Shown piece after piece: positions 8,300-16,522 of a stretch of 64,000 nucleotides of DNA. This DNA is from Palsa-506 sp963836355 (lineage in GTDB: Bacteria; Actinomycetota; Actinomycetes; Streptosporangiales; Streptosporangiaceae): positions 372,001 through 436,000 of the forward strand of contig CAWIJO010000007.1 of assembly GCA_963836355.1 (NCBI GenBank), written 5' to 3'. The position numbers and the translations under genes are program-made. How positions within the stretch are numbered: the first letter of the stretch is position 1; every line of letters begins with the position of its first letter. The notes beneath the pieces were generated by a model. It had not been told where the DNA came from. It worked only from the letters and a program-made list of their open reading frames with translations, and made no database searches.

Positions 8300-9040
8300 A
8301 TGTCTTTCAAGAATCAAAACCCAGGCGAAACGGGACCAGCGGAGCCAGCGGTCGCGGAGCCAGCGGTCGCGGAGCCAGCGGTCGCGGAGCCAGCGGTCGC
8401 GGAGCCAGCGGTCGCGGAGCCAGCGGTCGCGGAGCCAGCGGTCGCGGAGCCAGGAACGCCGGAGAACCCGTTGCAGATCACCGACCCCCGGGCGATGCGA
8501 GCACTTGCTCATCCAGCGCGGATCGCGATCCTGCAACACCTCGTGCTCGACGGACCGGCGACCGCGACGGAATGCGCGGAAGTCGCAGGCCTGTCGCCGT
8601 CGGCCTGCAGCTACCACCTGCGGGCGCTGGCCCGGCATGGCTTCGTGGCGGAAGATCCGGCCAGCGCCGCGGACGGCAGGCACCGGCCCTGGCGTGCCAG
8701 CGTGGTTGCCCTCTCGGTCGGCCAGGATCCCAGTCGGCCTGACGCGGTCCGGGCAGCAAGCCGGCTGCTCGTGGAAAGCCTGCAGGCCCGGGGCGAGGAA
8801 CTCCGTGCGCAGTATCTCGACCGGCAGCTGGAGTACCCGCCGGATTGGCAAGACGCCGCGAGGATGCAGCAGGATGTCCTGCATGTCACCGCGGACGAGC
8901 TGGCCGCTGTCCGGGCCGAGCTGCAGGCCGTGCTGACGCGCTATCGCCGCCTGGACCCGGCAGGCCGGCCAGCCGGGGCGCGCCGGGTGCACGCCGTGAT
9001 CGACATGGTGCCGTGGTTCAATCCGGCAAGCGACCGGTGA
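8300..9040 (+). CDS. ArsR-like winged-helix transcriptional regulator with (AEPAV)n linker
   Basis: A 246-residue DNA-binding protein. After a short N-terminus comes a seven-fold AEPAV repeat (about residues 15-50). A winged helix-turn-helix of the ArsR/HTH_20 type follows: ALAHPARIAILQHL, then the recognition region SPSACSYHLRALARHGFV. The C-terminal 110 residues form a helical sensor/dimer region as in actinobacterial regulators that pair with MFS exporters. Its stop overlaps the GTG of the MFS gene (GTGA), so the two are co-translated. The ATG at 8300 is used because it falls immediately after the repeated operator half-site; no Shine-Dalgarno is present. The ligand is unknown. Confidence 0.82.
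   Translation: MSFKNQNPGETGPAEPAVAEPAVAEPAVAEPAVAEPAVAEPAVAEPAVAEPGTPENPLQITDPRAMRALAHPARIAILQHLVLDGPATATECAEVAGLSPSACSYHLRALARHGFVAEDPASAADGRHRPWRASVVALSVGQDPSRPDAVRAASRLLVESLQARGEELRAQYLDRQLEYPPDWQDAARMQQDVLHVTADELAAVRAELQAVLTRYRRLDPAGRPAGARRVHAVIDMVPWFNPASDR
8341..8452 (+). repeat. 15-bp minisatellite in regulator gene
   Basis: Seven perfect head-to-tail copies of GGAGCCAGCGGTCGC (8341-8445) plus a partial eighth. They are read in frame as AEPAV repeats. The perfection at DNA level implies recent expansion by slippage. Confidence 0.95.
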
Positions 9041-10469
9041 CCGCCGCCGCACGGATCCGGTCTCGCTGGCGCAGTGGCTCCTGGCGAGGCGGGCCACTGG
9101 CGAACCGGAACTTCCGGCTGCTGACCGCCGGGCAATTCACTTCCACCGTCGGAGACTTCTGCTACGCCGTCGCGCTGCCCTGGCTGGTGCTGTCCACGCA
9201 CGGCGGCCCGGTGCTACTCGGCACGGTGCTCGCCTGCTACGGCGTGCCGCGTACAGTGCTCATCCCGGCTGGTGGCGTGCTGGCCGACAAATTCGGGCCA
9301 CGGGCGATCATGCTCGGCGCCGACGTGGTCCGCTGCGGCCTAGTCGCCGTCCTCGCCGTGTTCGCGACCAGGCACGTTGCCTCGCTGGCGGCGCTAGGCC
9401 CGGTCGCCGCGCTGCTCGGCGCGGGCGAGGGACTCTTCCTGCCGGCCTCGTTCGCCATCATGCCCGGGCTCCTTGAGCCGGAGCAGTTGCAGGCCGGAAA
9501 CGCGTTCAACTCGGCCGCCGTTCAGCTTGGCTCGTTCCTCGGACCGGTGCTCGGCGGTGTTCTCGTCGCCTCGGCTGGCTCCGGGCCAGCCTTCGCGGTC
9601 GACGCGGCGTCGTTCGCGGTCTCGGCGCTGACCCTGGGATTGATCGTGTCCAGGTCGCGAACGGTGCCCGGCATGGCTGGTACCGGTAACGTGGGCGCCG
9701 CCGACCCCGGCACCCCCGACTCCGGCACCACCGACCCGGCACCCCCGACCCCGGCACCCCCGACCCCGGCACCCCCGACCCCGGCACCCCCGACCCCGGC
9801 ACCACCGCGGCCGGCACTACCGGAGCCGGCCAGGAACCGGGCGCGCCGTCCAGCGTATGGCCGCTGCTCCGTCACGCACGACTGTTCCAGGTGCTGATCG
9901 CCGTCACCGTGGTAGCCAACCTGACCTCCGGCGGGACCTTCGAAGTCGCGCTGCCCGCGCTGGCTCACCTGCGGTTCGGCGCGGCCGGGTACGGCGCGAT
10001 CATGGCCTGTTTCGGCGGCGGCGCGGTCGCCGGCACCCTCGCCGCGGCCAAGGCGGGCCGCTTGCATCATCCGGCGCCAGCTGCCTGCTATGCATTCCTG
10101 ATTAGTGCGGCAAGCATCTGCCTCGTGCCGTTCCTCGGCGGCCTTCCCGGCGCGGCGACAGCCACCCTGGTGTTCGGCGCCGCCACCGGCTTCGGCAACA
10201 TCGTCATGATCACCCTGCTGCAGCAGTGGGCACCGGCCGCGCTGCTCGGCCGGATCATGAGCGTGGTGATGCTGGCCAGCATGGGTACCTTCCCGGTCTC
10301 GGTGGCCGTGGCAGGCGTCCTGGTGCGGGCGTTCGGCCCGGTTCCGTTCTTCCCGGTGGCCGGGGTCGTGCTCGCTATAGCGATCCTGGGCGCGCTTACC
10401 CAGCGCGAGGTCAGGGATTTCGGTGTAACCCCGGCCGCAGTCAACAATTCACCGGTCGGGGAATTTTAG
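9037..10469 (+). pseudogene. MFS transporter, interrupted by one frameshift in a repeat linker
   Basis: Probable drug or metabolite exporter. The first half (frame of the GTG at 9037) has ANRNFRLLTAGQFTSTVGD, GGVLADKFGPRAIMLGADVV and about six membrane helices. The second half continues one frame over as WPLLRHARLFQVLIAVTVVA with about five further helices to the stop at 10469. Between them lies a 15-base repeat coding for GTPDP-like units. One unit at 9733-9746 has only 14 bases (CCC instead of CCCC at 9735-9737). Restoring one C gives a single open frame of 477 residues with all conserved parts. The GTG overlaps the regulator's stop. Whether the break is a sequencing error, a phase-variable switch or a mutation cannot be told here. 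Confidence 0.8.
9703..9806 (+). repeat. 15-bp minisatellite (one 14-bp unit) in MFS gene
   Basis: Seven units related to GACCCCGGCACCCCC form the cytoplasmic linker between the two halves of the MFS protein. The third unit (9733-9746) lacks one C, which shifts the reading frame for everything downstream. Confidence 0.9.
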
Positions 10470-10570
10470 CGGTTAAGATCTGCCCGGCATCCACCGGACG
10501 GATGTTAACCACTGTTGAGGGCGATCGGCTCCCGTGCCGCAACTAGTCGCAATGCGTTACATCGTTGCAC

Positions 10571-10606
10571 GTACTACATACCACGTAGTATCGTAGCGCG
10601 TAGTAC
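10571..10606. promoter_or_regulatory. Putative PadR operator array
   Basis: GTACTAC (10571-10577) is inverted against GTAGTAC (10600-10606), with further GTAGTA (10585-10590) and GTAG copies between them. Inverted TACTAC/GTAGTA sites are a common operator form for PadR-type repressors of actinobacteria. The cluster ends about 30 bases before the padR-like start. Confidence 0.55.
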
Positions 10607-10638
10607 CGATGGAACTAGCTTGGCGTGGAGGTATGCAA

Positions 10639-10959
10639 GTGGCGGACGACCTCGGCCGGTGGGCCGATCCTTCGATGCTGGTCCTCGCCAGCCTGGCGGA
10701 CGGGCCCAAGCACGGGTACGCCATCACTCAGGACGTGGCAGCCCAGGCCGGCGTCGATCTTGGCCCGGGCACGCTGTACGGGGCCATCGGCAGGCTGGAG
10801 GAACGCGGCCTCATCGAGGCAATGCCGCCTGAGCAGCGACGCCGGCCGTACCGGATAACCGCCGCGGGCGCGCAGGAACTGGCCCAGTCCGCCGCGCGGA
10901 TGCGCCGCGTCGCCGATCTCGGTCTCACCCGGCTGGCCACCGCCAGGCCCACGGCATGA
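10639..10959 (+). CDS. PadR family transcriptional regulator
   Basis: A 106-residue winged-helix repressor. PadR hallmarks are visible: MLVLASLADGPKHGYAI at the N-terminus, GPGTLYGAIGRLEERGLIE as recognition helix and wing, and RRRPYRITAAGAQEL. The start is set by GGAGG at 10627-10631, which lies 7 bases before GTG 10639; the in-frame ATG at 10633 would be too close. The stop overlaps the ATG of the next gene (ATGA). Small PadR regulators like this usually control the membrane protein encoded with them. Confidence 0.88.
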   Translation: MADDLGRWADPSMLVLASLADGPKHGYAITQDVAAQAGVDLGPGTLYGAIGRLEERGLIEAMPPEQRRRPYRITAAGAQELAQSAARMRRVADLGLTRLATARPTA

Positions 10960-11993
10960 CCGGACGCCAGGGCCACGGCCTGACCGGACCCGAGGCCGGC
11001 CTGACCGGACCCGAGGCAGGCGCGGCCTGGTCCGACCCAGGCCTGACCCGGCCCGACCCCGGCGCTACTGGCCATCACCCCGAGCCGCTGCTCGTTCGGG
11101 TGGTGCTGCGCCTCTACCCGCGCCGGTGGCGCGACCGGTACGGGGAAGAATTCGCGTCGCTGCTGACCGAGATGACCGGCGCCGCGCCCTGGCCCGCTCG
11201 GGCCGGTCTAATCGGTAACGCCATCTCGGGCGCGCTGGACGCCCGTCTGAATCCGCCTGGAGGCAGCACCATGCCCGATCGCATTCGCCGGTCCCTGGCG
11301 ACGGCCGCCTGCGCCGTCGTGGCCTTCGTCATCGCCGCCGCCGGCTTCCAGAAGATGACCGAGTACCCGGACTTCACCGCTGCCGCCCGCCAGCATGCCG
11401 CCATCGGCGCCTCGTACAGCATCCTGCGGATCGCCGCTATCGTGGCCGGGGTTGCGGTGCTAGCCGGCGCGCTGCCGATTGCCTGGATCGTGCTCAGGCA
11501 GGCCGTCACGGGAAGGCGCGCGGACCTGATCAGGCCGCTGATCATCGCGCCAGCCGCAGTGAGCAGCTGGCTCGCCATCGTGCTGGTGTTTGTCAGGCTG
11601 TCCGGTCACCCGCAGGTGCATTCCGCTGCCAACATCGCCGCGGTCGCGATTGTCCTGCCGCTCGGCGTGGCCGCCGCAGCGGCCTGCGGGTGGGCAGCGG
11701 TCGTCATCGTGCAGCGCGCGGACCTGGCACCCCGGCTACTGCGGACAGAAGTCCTCCCGATGGCGGTGCTGAGCGTGTGCATGGCCGTGGTGACCGGCGC
11801 TGACATCAGCTGGGGCCTGGCCGTCCGCGCGGCCGACGGCGCGCTGTTCCATAGCGACAACGGCCTGGTGGCGACATCGCTGCCGCCAAGCTGGGCAGGC
11901 GGCGTGGTGGTGCTGCTGGCGGTCACGGTCGTCACGGCGGCCGCCACGGTCCGCGCTGCCCGGACGCTGCGCGTGCCCGCGGGCACGCCCTAA
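10956..11993 (+). CDS. Membrane protein of the PadR-associated type
   Basis: A 345-residue integral membrane protein. A low-complexity N-terminus with duplicated LTGPEAG units is followed by the motif RLYPRRWRDRYGEEFASLL. That motif is characteristic of actinobacterial membrane proteins encoded directly after a PadR regulator. About six to seven hydrophobic segments follow. The function is not established for the family; the genetic coupling by ATGA makes it the likely target or partner of the PadR protein. Its TAA stop overlaps the stop of the convergent HNH gene. Confidence 0.75.
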   Translation: MTGRQGHGLTGPEAGLTGPEAGAAWSDPGLTRPDPGATGHHPEPLLVRVVLRLYPRRWRDRYGEEFASLLTEMTGAAPWPARAGLIGNAISGALDARLNPPGGSTMPDRIRRSLATAACAVVAFVIAAAGFQKMTEYPDFTAAARQHAAIGASYSILRIAAIVAGVAVLAGALPIAWIVLRQAVTGRRADLIRPLIIAPAAVSSWLAIVLVFVRLSGHPQVHSAANIAAVAIVLPLGVAAAAACGWAAVVIVQRADLAPRLLRTEVLPMAVLSVCMAVVTGADISWGLAVRAADGALFHSDNGLVATSLPPSWAGGVVVLLAVTVVTAAATVRAARTLRVPAGTP

Positions 11994-13495
11994 GCGGCGC
12001 GGGCCGGCGGCCCGTGACTGTGCAAGGTCCGCTGCTGGTCGGGGCTGACCGCGGTGACGGTACCGTCCGCGGTCAAGATGATCACCCAGCCCCACTGGTG
12101 GACCGCAATCAGGTGATGGAACGGGCATAGCAAGATCAGGTTGGTCAGTTTGGTACGGCCGCCTTTACGGCGCGGCCGGATGTGATGCACCTGGCACGCC
12201 GCCGACGGCTGCCCGCAGCCGGGAAAAGCACAGCGCCGGTCCCGCGCAATAACCGCGCGACGCAAATGACCCGGGATCTGCTCGGTGGCCCGGCCCACAT
12301 CCAGCGGCAAGCTGATGCTGCCCGCCCCGCCGTCTAGCAACCCGGTCCGCAAGAACGCGGCCAGCCCTGCTGGGCCCGACAGCAAGTCGGCGGCATGGCG
12401 CAGCAGCACGGCCCGCAGCGCCGCGCCCGCTCGCGCCGTACCAGCGGCTGGAGCACATCCCGCGGGCTGCCGGAGCCAGGGACGTAGCAGCCGGTCCTCG
12501 TCCCGCGCCCCGGTCTCGCCGAGCAGCGCCGCGGCGAGCCGGTCCAGGACGGCCGGGTCGACATGGCCGGACACCACCGGCGCAATGCTGGCGTCACAAT
12601 CGCTGCCCGGCGCAGCGGCCGGACCGCGAGCGGCCCAGGCTGCTTCCGCGTCCGGGCCGCCAGGCAGGCCGCGGAGCTGGTCCAGCGTCATATGCAGCTG
12701 GATCTGCGTCGGCTGCCCGGCCCGCTCCGGCAGGCATCCAGCGCCCACCAGCCGGCGGCACGCTTCCTCCAGCGCATCATGGTCACGCTGGCCCTTCGTC
12801 CGGATATCCTCCGGGCCGGCCTTCTTGCCCAGCGCCTCCAGCACCGCCCGCAAGGCGGCCGCGCACTGCGGCGCCAGACCGCCCGTTACCCGGCCGGCGC
12901 CGCGGAAGGTAAGGTCCAGCCGAAGCCACCGGTCAGCAAATCCGTCATCATCCCCGTCACGGTCGGCCGACGCGCACCGCCGGTACATTTCCTCCGCCAG
13001 CCCCGCCAGGTCGGCCAGGTCCGCTCCGGCTGCGGCCGCACCGAGCAGAACCTGATCCGCATCGGCCCGCTTGTCCGCGGGCAGCCGGTCACTCCAGCCG
13101 CAGATCTCCCGGGCCCACGACTCAGATATCTCCCCGGCGGCAAGAGCGTCAGCTACCGCCGGGTGGACAGCCAGCCGTCGCGCCCAGCCCACCGCCCCGG
13201 CCGCCGCGGCCCTGGTGACCCGGGTCTGCCACCGCAGCCACGCGCCCGCTGAGCCCTGGCCATCGTCTTCGAATCCGCGCTGCCCGCCGAAGGACGCCAG
13301 CAGCCGTGCTCGCGCAGCGATGTGCATGGCCCCGGCCCGCTCCAGCCCGCGCAGGCAGTCCGCTTGCGCCGCCGCCGGTATCGCGCTCGGGTCGGCCGAT
13401 GCCAGGAACGCCAGGCCGGCCTGCGTCATCGCTACCGCATCGGCAGCCGACGCTGGACCTGCGGCGCCCGCAGACGGCTGGCCCGGTAAACACAT
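11990..13495 (-). CDS. DUF222 / HNH endonuclease-signature protein (13E12 family)
   Basis: A 501-residue protein with an N-terminal DUF222 region, alanine-rich and helical (about 1-330), and a C-terminal HNH nuclease motif at about 425-470: RRCAFPGC, CQVHHIRPRRKGGRTKLTN and CPFHHLIAVHQWGW. This is the 13E12-repeat family, common and multi-copy in actinobacteria; its role is unknown and mobile origins are suspected. The start is supported by GGAGG 7 bases upstream of ATG 13495. The last 3 bases overlap the convergent membrane-protein gene. Confidence 0.85.
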   Translation of the reverse strand: MCLPGQPSAGAAGPASAADAVAMTQAGLAFLASADPSAIPAAAQADCLRGLERAGAMHIAARARLLASFGGQRGFEDDGQGSAGAWLRWQTRVTRAAAAGAVGWARRLAVHPAVADALAAGEISESWAREICGWSDRLPADKRADADQVLLGAAAAGADLADLAGLAEEMYRRCASADRDGDDDGFADRWLRLDLTFRGAGRVTGGLAPQCAAALRAVLEALGKKAGPEDIRTKGQRDHDALEEACRRLVGAGCLPERAGQPTQIQLHMTLDQLRGLPGGPDAEAAWAARGPAAAPGSDCDASIAPVVSGHVDPAVLDRLAAALLGETGARDEDRLLRPWLRQPAGCAPAAGTARAGAALRAVLLRHAADLLSGPAGLAAFLRTGLLDGGAGSISLPLDVGRATEQIPGHLRRAVIARDRRCAFPGCGQPSAACQVHHIRPRRKGGRTKLTNLILLCPFHHLIAVHQWGWVIILTADGTVTAVSPDQQRTLHSHGPPARAA

Positions 13496-13603
13496 GCTGG
13501 CACCTCCTCGGCCTCGCCCGGTCCCTGACCGGAGCAGTAGCTGCTTGCGCCGCGCGCGACTATTCGAACTTGTATTTGAAGGCTACCGCGAGGCTCTGAC
13601 AAA

Positions 13604-13675
13604 ACCGCGGCGCTGTCGTGGCCACGTGGCCACCAGGAAATGACAGACCGCGGCGCTGCCGTGGCCGCCAGGAAA
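13604..13675. repeat. Direct repeat with nested palindrome in intergenic region
   Basis: In the spacer between the two HNH genes, ACCGCGGCGCTG...GTGGCC...CCAGGAAA occurs twice (13604-13640 and 13647-13675). The first copy carries a perfect 16-base palindrome, GTGGCCACGTGGCCAC (13618-13633). It could act as a terminator or be a fragment of a dispersed repeat. Confidence 0.6.
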
Positions 13676-13757
13676 TTCTTCGCGGTAGCGCTGCGCCTGA
13701 CCCGATGCGGCCGACCGCGATCCTGAGCGGCCAGCCGGCGCCGAGCGTCCCCGGTCG

Positions 13758-14270
13758 CTAGGCAGCGGTCGTCTTGACCAGGTAGGCGGCCCATTGCGGA
13801 TCGCCGTCGTGCGCGGCGCCGATCAGCCGCCAGTGCGCGCCGCGCGGCACGGCGGGCACGCAGCGCAGGCTCCAGCCAAGTTCCTCGATCAGCCGGTCGG
13901 CCTTGCCGTGGTTGCACTTCGTGCAGGACGCCACGCAGTTCTCCCAGGCGTGCATGCCACCGCGGCTGCGCGGCACCACGTGATCGATAGTCTCCGCCTT
14001 GGTCCCGCAGTAGGCGCAGAGATAGTTGTCCCGGCGCATCAGCGCGGCCCTGGTGAGCGGGACCCGGCTGCGGTACGGCACCCGCACGTAACGGCGCAGC
14101 TTGATCACCGACGGAGCTGCCAGCCTGGCCGACGCCGAGCGGAGTACCCTGCCGTCGGCGTCCTCGTGCACGACCTCGGCCTTCTCGCCAAGCACGAGGC
14201 ACACGGCCCTGGCCAGGCAGACCGTGGTCAGCGGCTCATACGTGATGTTGAGCAGCAGTACCCGACGCAC
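13758..14270 (-). CDS. HNH endonuclease
   Basis: A 170-residue HNH nuclease of the type conserved throughout actinobacteria. The N-terminus VRRVLLLNITYEPLTTV leads to the zinc-supported HNH core: NYLCAYCGTKAETIDHVVPR, SRGGMHAWENCVASC and TKCNHGKADR. The Cys-x2-Cys pairs (CAYC, CTKC), the catalytic His in DHV and the downstream Asn and His are all present. GTG 14270 is chosen because GGGAGG lies 5 bases upstream; the longer ATG at 14312 adds an unconserved Arg-rich stretch. The cellular role is unknown. It is divergent from the prolyl oligopeptidase. Confidence 0.87.
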   Translation of the reverse strand: MRRVLLLNITYEPLTTVCLARAVCLVLGEKAEVVHEDADGRVLRSASARLAAPSVIKLRRYVRVPYRSRVPLTRAALMRRDNYLCAYCGTKAETIDHVVPRSRGGMHAWENCVASCTKCNHGKADRLIEELGWSLRCVPAVPRGAHWRLIGAAHDGDPQWAAYLVKTTAA

Positions 14271-14434
14271 GCGCACCTCCCGCCGGCTGCGCCGCTCGCG
14301 GAGCCGGAGCACCCGTGACCAGTGTGGTTGCCGGACGGCCCGTCCGACAACTCCAATAGCGTAACGGGACGCGCCGCGGGTGGCACGTACCAGCGCAGCC
14401 GAGCCGCCGATGCCGGTAGCCCTACAGTCAAACC

Positions 14435-16522
14435 ATGACGACTAAGTACCCTGCTGCACCGCGAGCGGATCTAACCGAGATTATTAACGGATACTCCGTG
14501 GCCGATCCCTACCGCTGGCTGGAGAATCCCGCTAGCGAGGCAACCCGCAGCTGGCTGACCGGGCAGGACGCGCTCTACGCCGAGCGCGCGGCGGCGCTGC
14601 CCGGGCGGGAATCGCTGGCCGCCAGGCTCACCGAACTGCTTGGCGCAGGCACCGTCAGCAGTCCGGCCTGGCGCGGCGAGCGGCGGTTCTTCATGCGCCG
14701 GGCGCCAGGACAGGAGCACGCCGTGCTCTATACGGCGGCGGCTTCCGGCGCCGAGCGGGCGCTGATCGACCCGATGCAGATCGATCCGTCCGGCACCACC
14801 ACGCTGGATGCCTGGCAGCCCGACAAGGAAGGCAGGCTGCTCGCCTACCAGCTGTCCGAGGGCGGGGCGGAAGAGTCGGCATTGCGCGTCCTGGATATCG
14901 AGAGCGGCCAGGACGTGGACGGCCCGATCGACCGCTGCCGGTACAGCGGCGTGGCCTGGCTGCCCGGGGGCAAGGCGTTCTACTACACGCGCAGGCTGCA
15001 TCCGGACGACGTCCCCGACGGCGAGCAGCAGTACCACCGGCGGGTCTACCTGCACCGGGTTGGCACGTCTGCCGACGAGGACACGCTGATCTTCGGCGCG
15101 GGCCGGGAAAAGACGAACTACTACATGGCGTCGGTAAGCATGGACGGCCGCTGGCTGATCGTCGGCGCGGCCGCAGGCACCGCGCCGCGAAACGATCTGT
15201 GGATCGCGGACCTGACGGCGTCCGGGGAGTCGGCGCCGGACCTGCGCGTTTTGCAGCAGGGCGTGGACGCCCAGACGACGGCCAGGGTCGGCCGGGACGG
15301 CACGCTCTACATCTTCACCGACTCCGGCGCGCCGCGCGGCCGGCTGCTGGCCGCCGACCCGGCCGAGCCGGCCTTCGCCGGCTGGCGCGAGAAGATCCCG
15401 CCGGACGACGAGGCCGTGCTGACCGGCTACGCGATCCTGGACGGCGCCGAGCTTGACCGGCCGGTGCTGCTGGCGTCCTGGACCCGGCACTCAATCGGCG
15501 AGATCAGCGTGCATGACCTGGCCACCGGCGAGCGTCTCAGCAACATTCCGCTGCCCGGCCTTGGCACCGTCGGCGGGCTGAGCGAGCGGCCGGAAGGCGG
15601 GCACGAGGCGTGGTTCGCCTATACCGACAACACCTCGCCGGTCGCCGTCTACCGTTACGACGCGCGCACCGGGCAGATCGGGCTGTGGGAACGGGCGCCA
15701 GGGTCGGCCGACGTCCCGGACGTGGAAACGCGGCAGGTGGCCTACGAGTCAGCGGACGGCACGACGGTGCGGATGCTGATCATCTCCGGCCGCCAGCAGC
15801 GCCGCGAGCCCAGGCCAGCCATCCTCACCGGGTATGGCGGGTTCGGGATCAGCATGACGCCCGGCTACGGGCCGACGGTGCTGGCGTGGGCGGAAGCGGG
15901 CGGCGTGTACGCGATTGCCGGGCTGCGCGGCGGCAGCGAGGAGGGCGAGGACTGGCACCGCGCCGGGATGCGGGACCGCAAGCAATGCGTCTTCGACGAC
16001 TTCCATGCCGCCGCCGGGAAACTGATCGCCGACGGCTGGACGACGCCCGCGCAGCTTGCCATCTCCGGCGGCTCGAACGGCGGGCTGCTGGTCGGCGCGG
16101 CGCTGACGCAGCGGCCGGAACTCTTCGCCGCCGTGGTCTGCTCGGCTCCGCTGCTCGACATGGTGCGCTACGAGCGGTTCGGGCTAGGCGAGACCTGGAA
16201 TGACGAGTACGGGACCGCCGCCGATGCCGCCGAGCTTGGCTGGCTGCTGTGCTACTCGCCGTATCACCACGTGCGCGTCGGGACGCACTACCCGGCCGTC
16301 TTGTTCACCGTTTTCGAGAGCGACACCCGGGTCGACCCGTTGCATGCCCGCAAGATGTGCGCCGCACTGCAGCACGCCGCCCCGGACTCGCTGGCTAGCC
16401 GTCCGGTCCTGCTGCGGCGGGAATCGGACGTGGGGCATGGCGCGCGGGCAGTGAGCCGCTCGGTTGCCCTGTCGTCGGAGACGCTCGCCTTCGTGGCCTT
16501 CCATACCGGCCTCAGGCTGTGA
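14435..16522 (+). CDS. Prolyl oligopeptidase (S9A family)
   Basis: A 695-residue serine peptidase cleaving after proline in short peptides. The N-terminus PYRWLENP is the family start. A seven-bladed propeller spans about 70-420. The alpha/beta-hydrolase domain follows with GYGGFGISMTPGY, the oxyanion segment GLRGGSEEGEDWH, the nucleophile in ISGGSNGGLLVG, the acid region FESDTRVDPLHARKM, and the histidine in SDVGHGARAVSRS. No signal peptide is present, so it is cytosolic. Its 3' end overlaps the convergent XRE-type regulator by 11 bases. Confidence 0.95.
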   Translation: MTTKYPAAPRADLTEIINGYSVADPYRWLENPASEATRSWLTGQDALYAERAAALPGRESLAARLTELLGAGTVSSPAWRGERRFFMRRAPGQEHAVLYTAAASGAERALIDPMQIDPSGTTTLDAWQPDKEGRLLAYQLSEGGAEESALRVLDIESGQDVDGPIDRCRYSGVAWLPGGKAFYYTRRLHPDDVPDGEQQYHRRVYLHRVGTSADEDTLIFGAGREKTNYYMASVSMDGRWLIVGAAAGTAPRNDLWIADLTASGESAPDLRVLQQGVDAQTTARVGRDGTLYIFTDSGAPRGRLLAADPAEPAFAGWREKIPPDDEAVLTGYAILDGAELDRPVLLASWTRHSIGEISVHDLATGERLSNIPLPGLGTVGGLSERPEGGHEAWFAYTDNTSPVAVYRYDARTGQIGLWERAPGSADVPDVETRQVAYESADGTTVRMLIISGRQQRREPRPAILTGYGGFGISMTPGYGPTVLAWAEAGGVYAIAGLRGGSEEGEDWHRAGMRDRKQCVFDDFHAAAGKLIADGWTTPAQLAISGGSNGGLLVGAALTQRPELFAAVVCSAPLLDMVRYERFGLGETWNDEYGTAADAAELGWLLCYSPYHHVRVGTHYPAVLFTVFESDTRVDPLHARKMCAALQHAAPDSLASRPVLLRRESDVGHGARAVSRSVALSSETLAFVAFHTGLRL

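Noticed and set aside
8341..8452. CRISPR-like direct repeats
   Set aside because: The units are contiguous without spacers, translate in frame as AEPAV, and no cas gene is present. The arrays at 9.7, 17.6 and 18.6 kb fail for the same reason.
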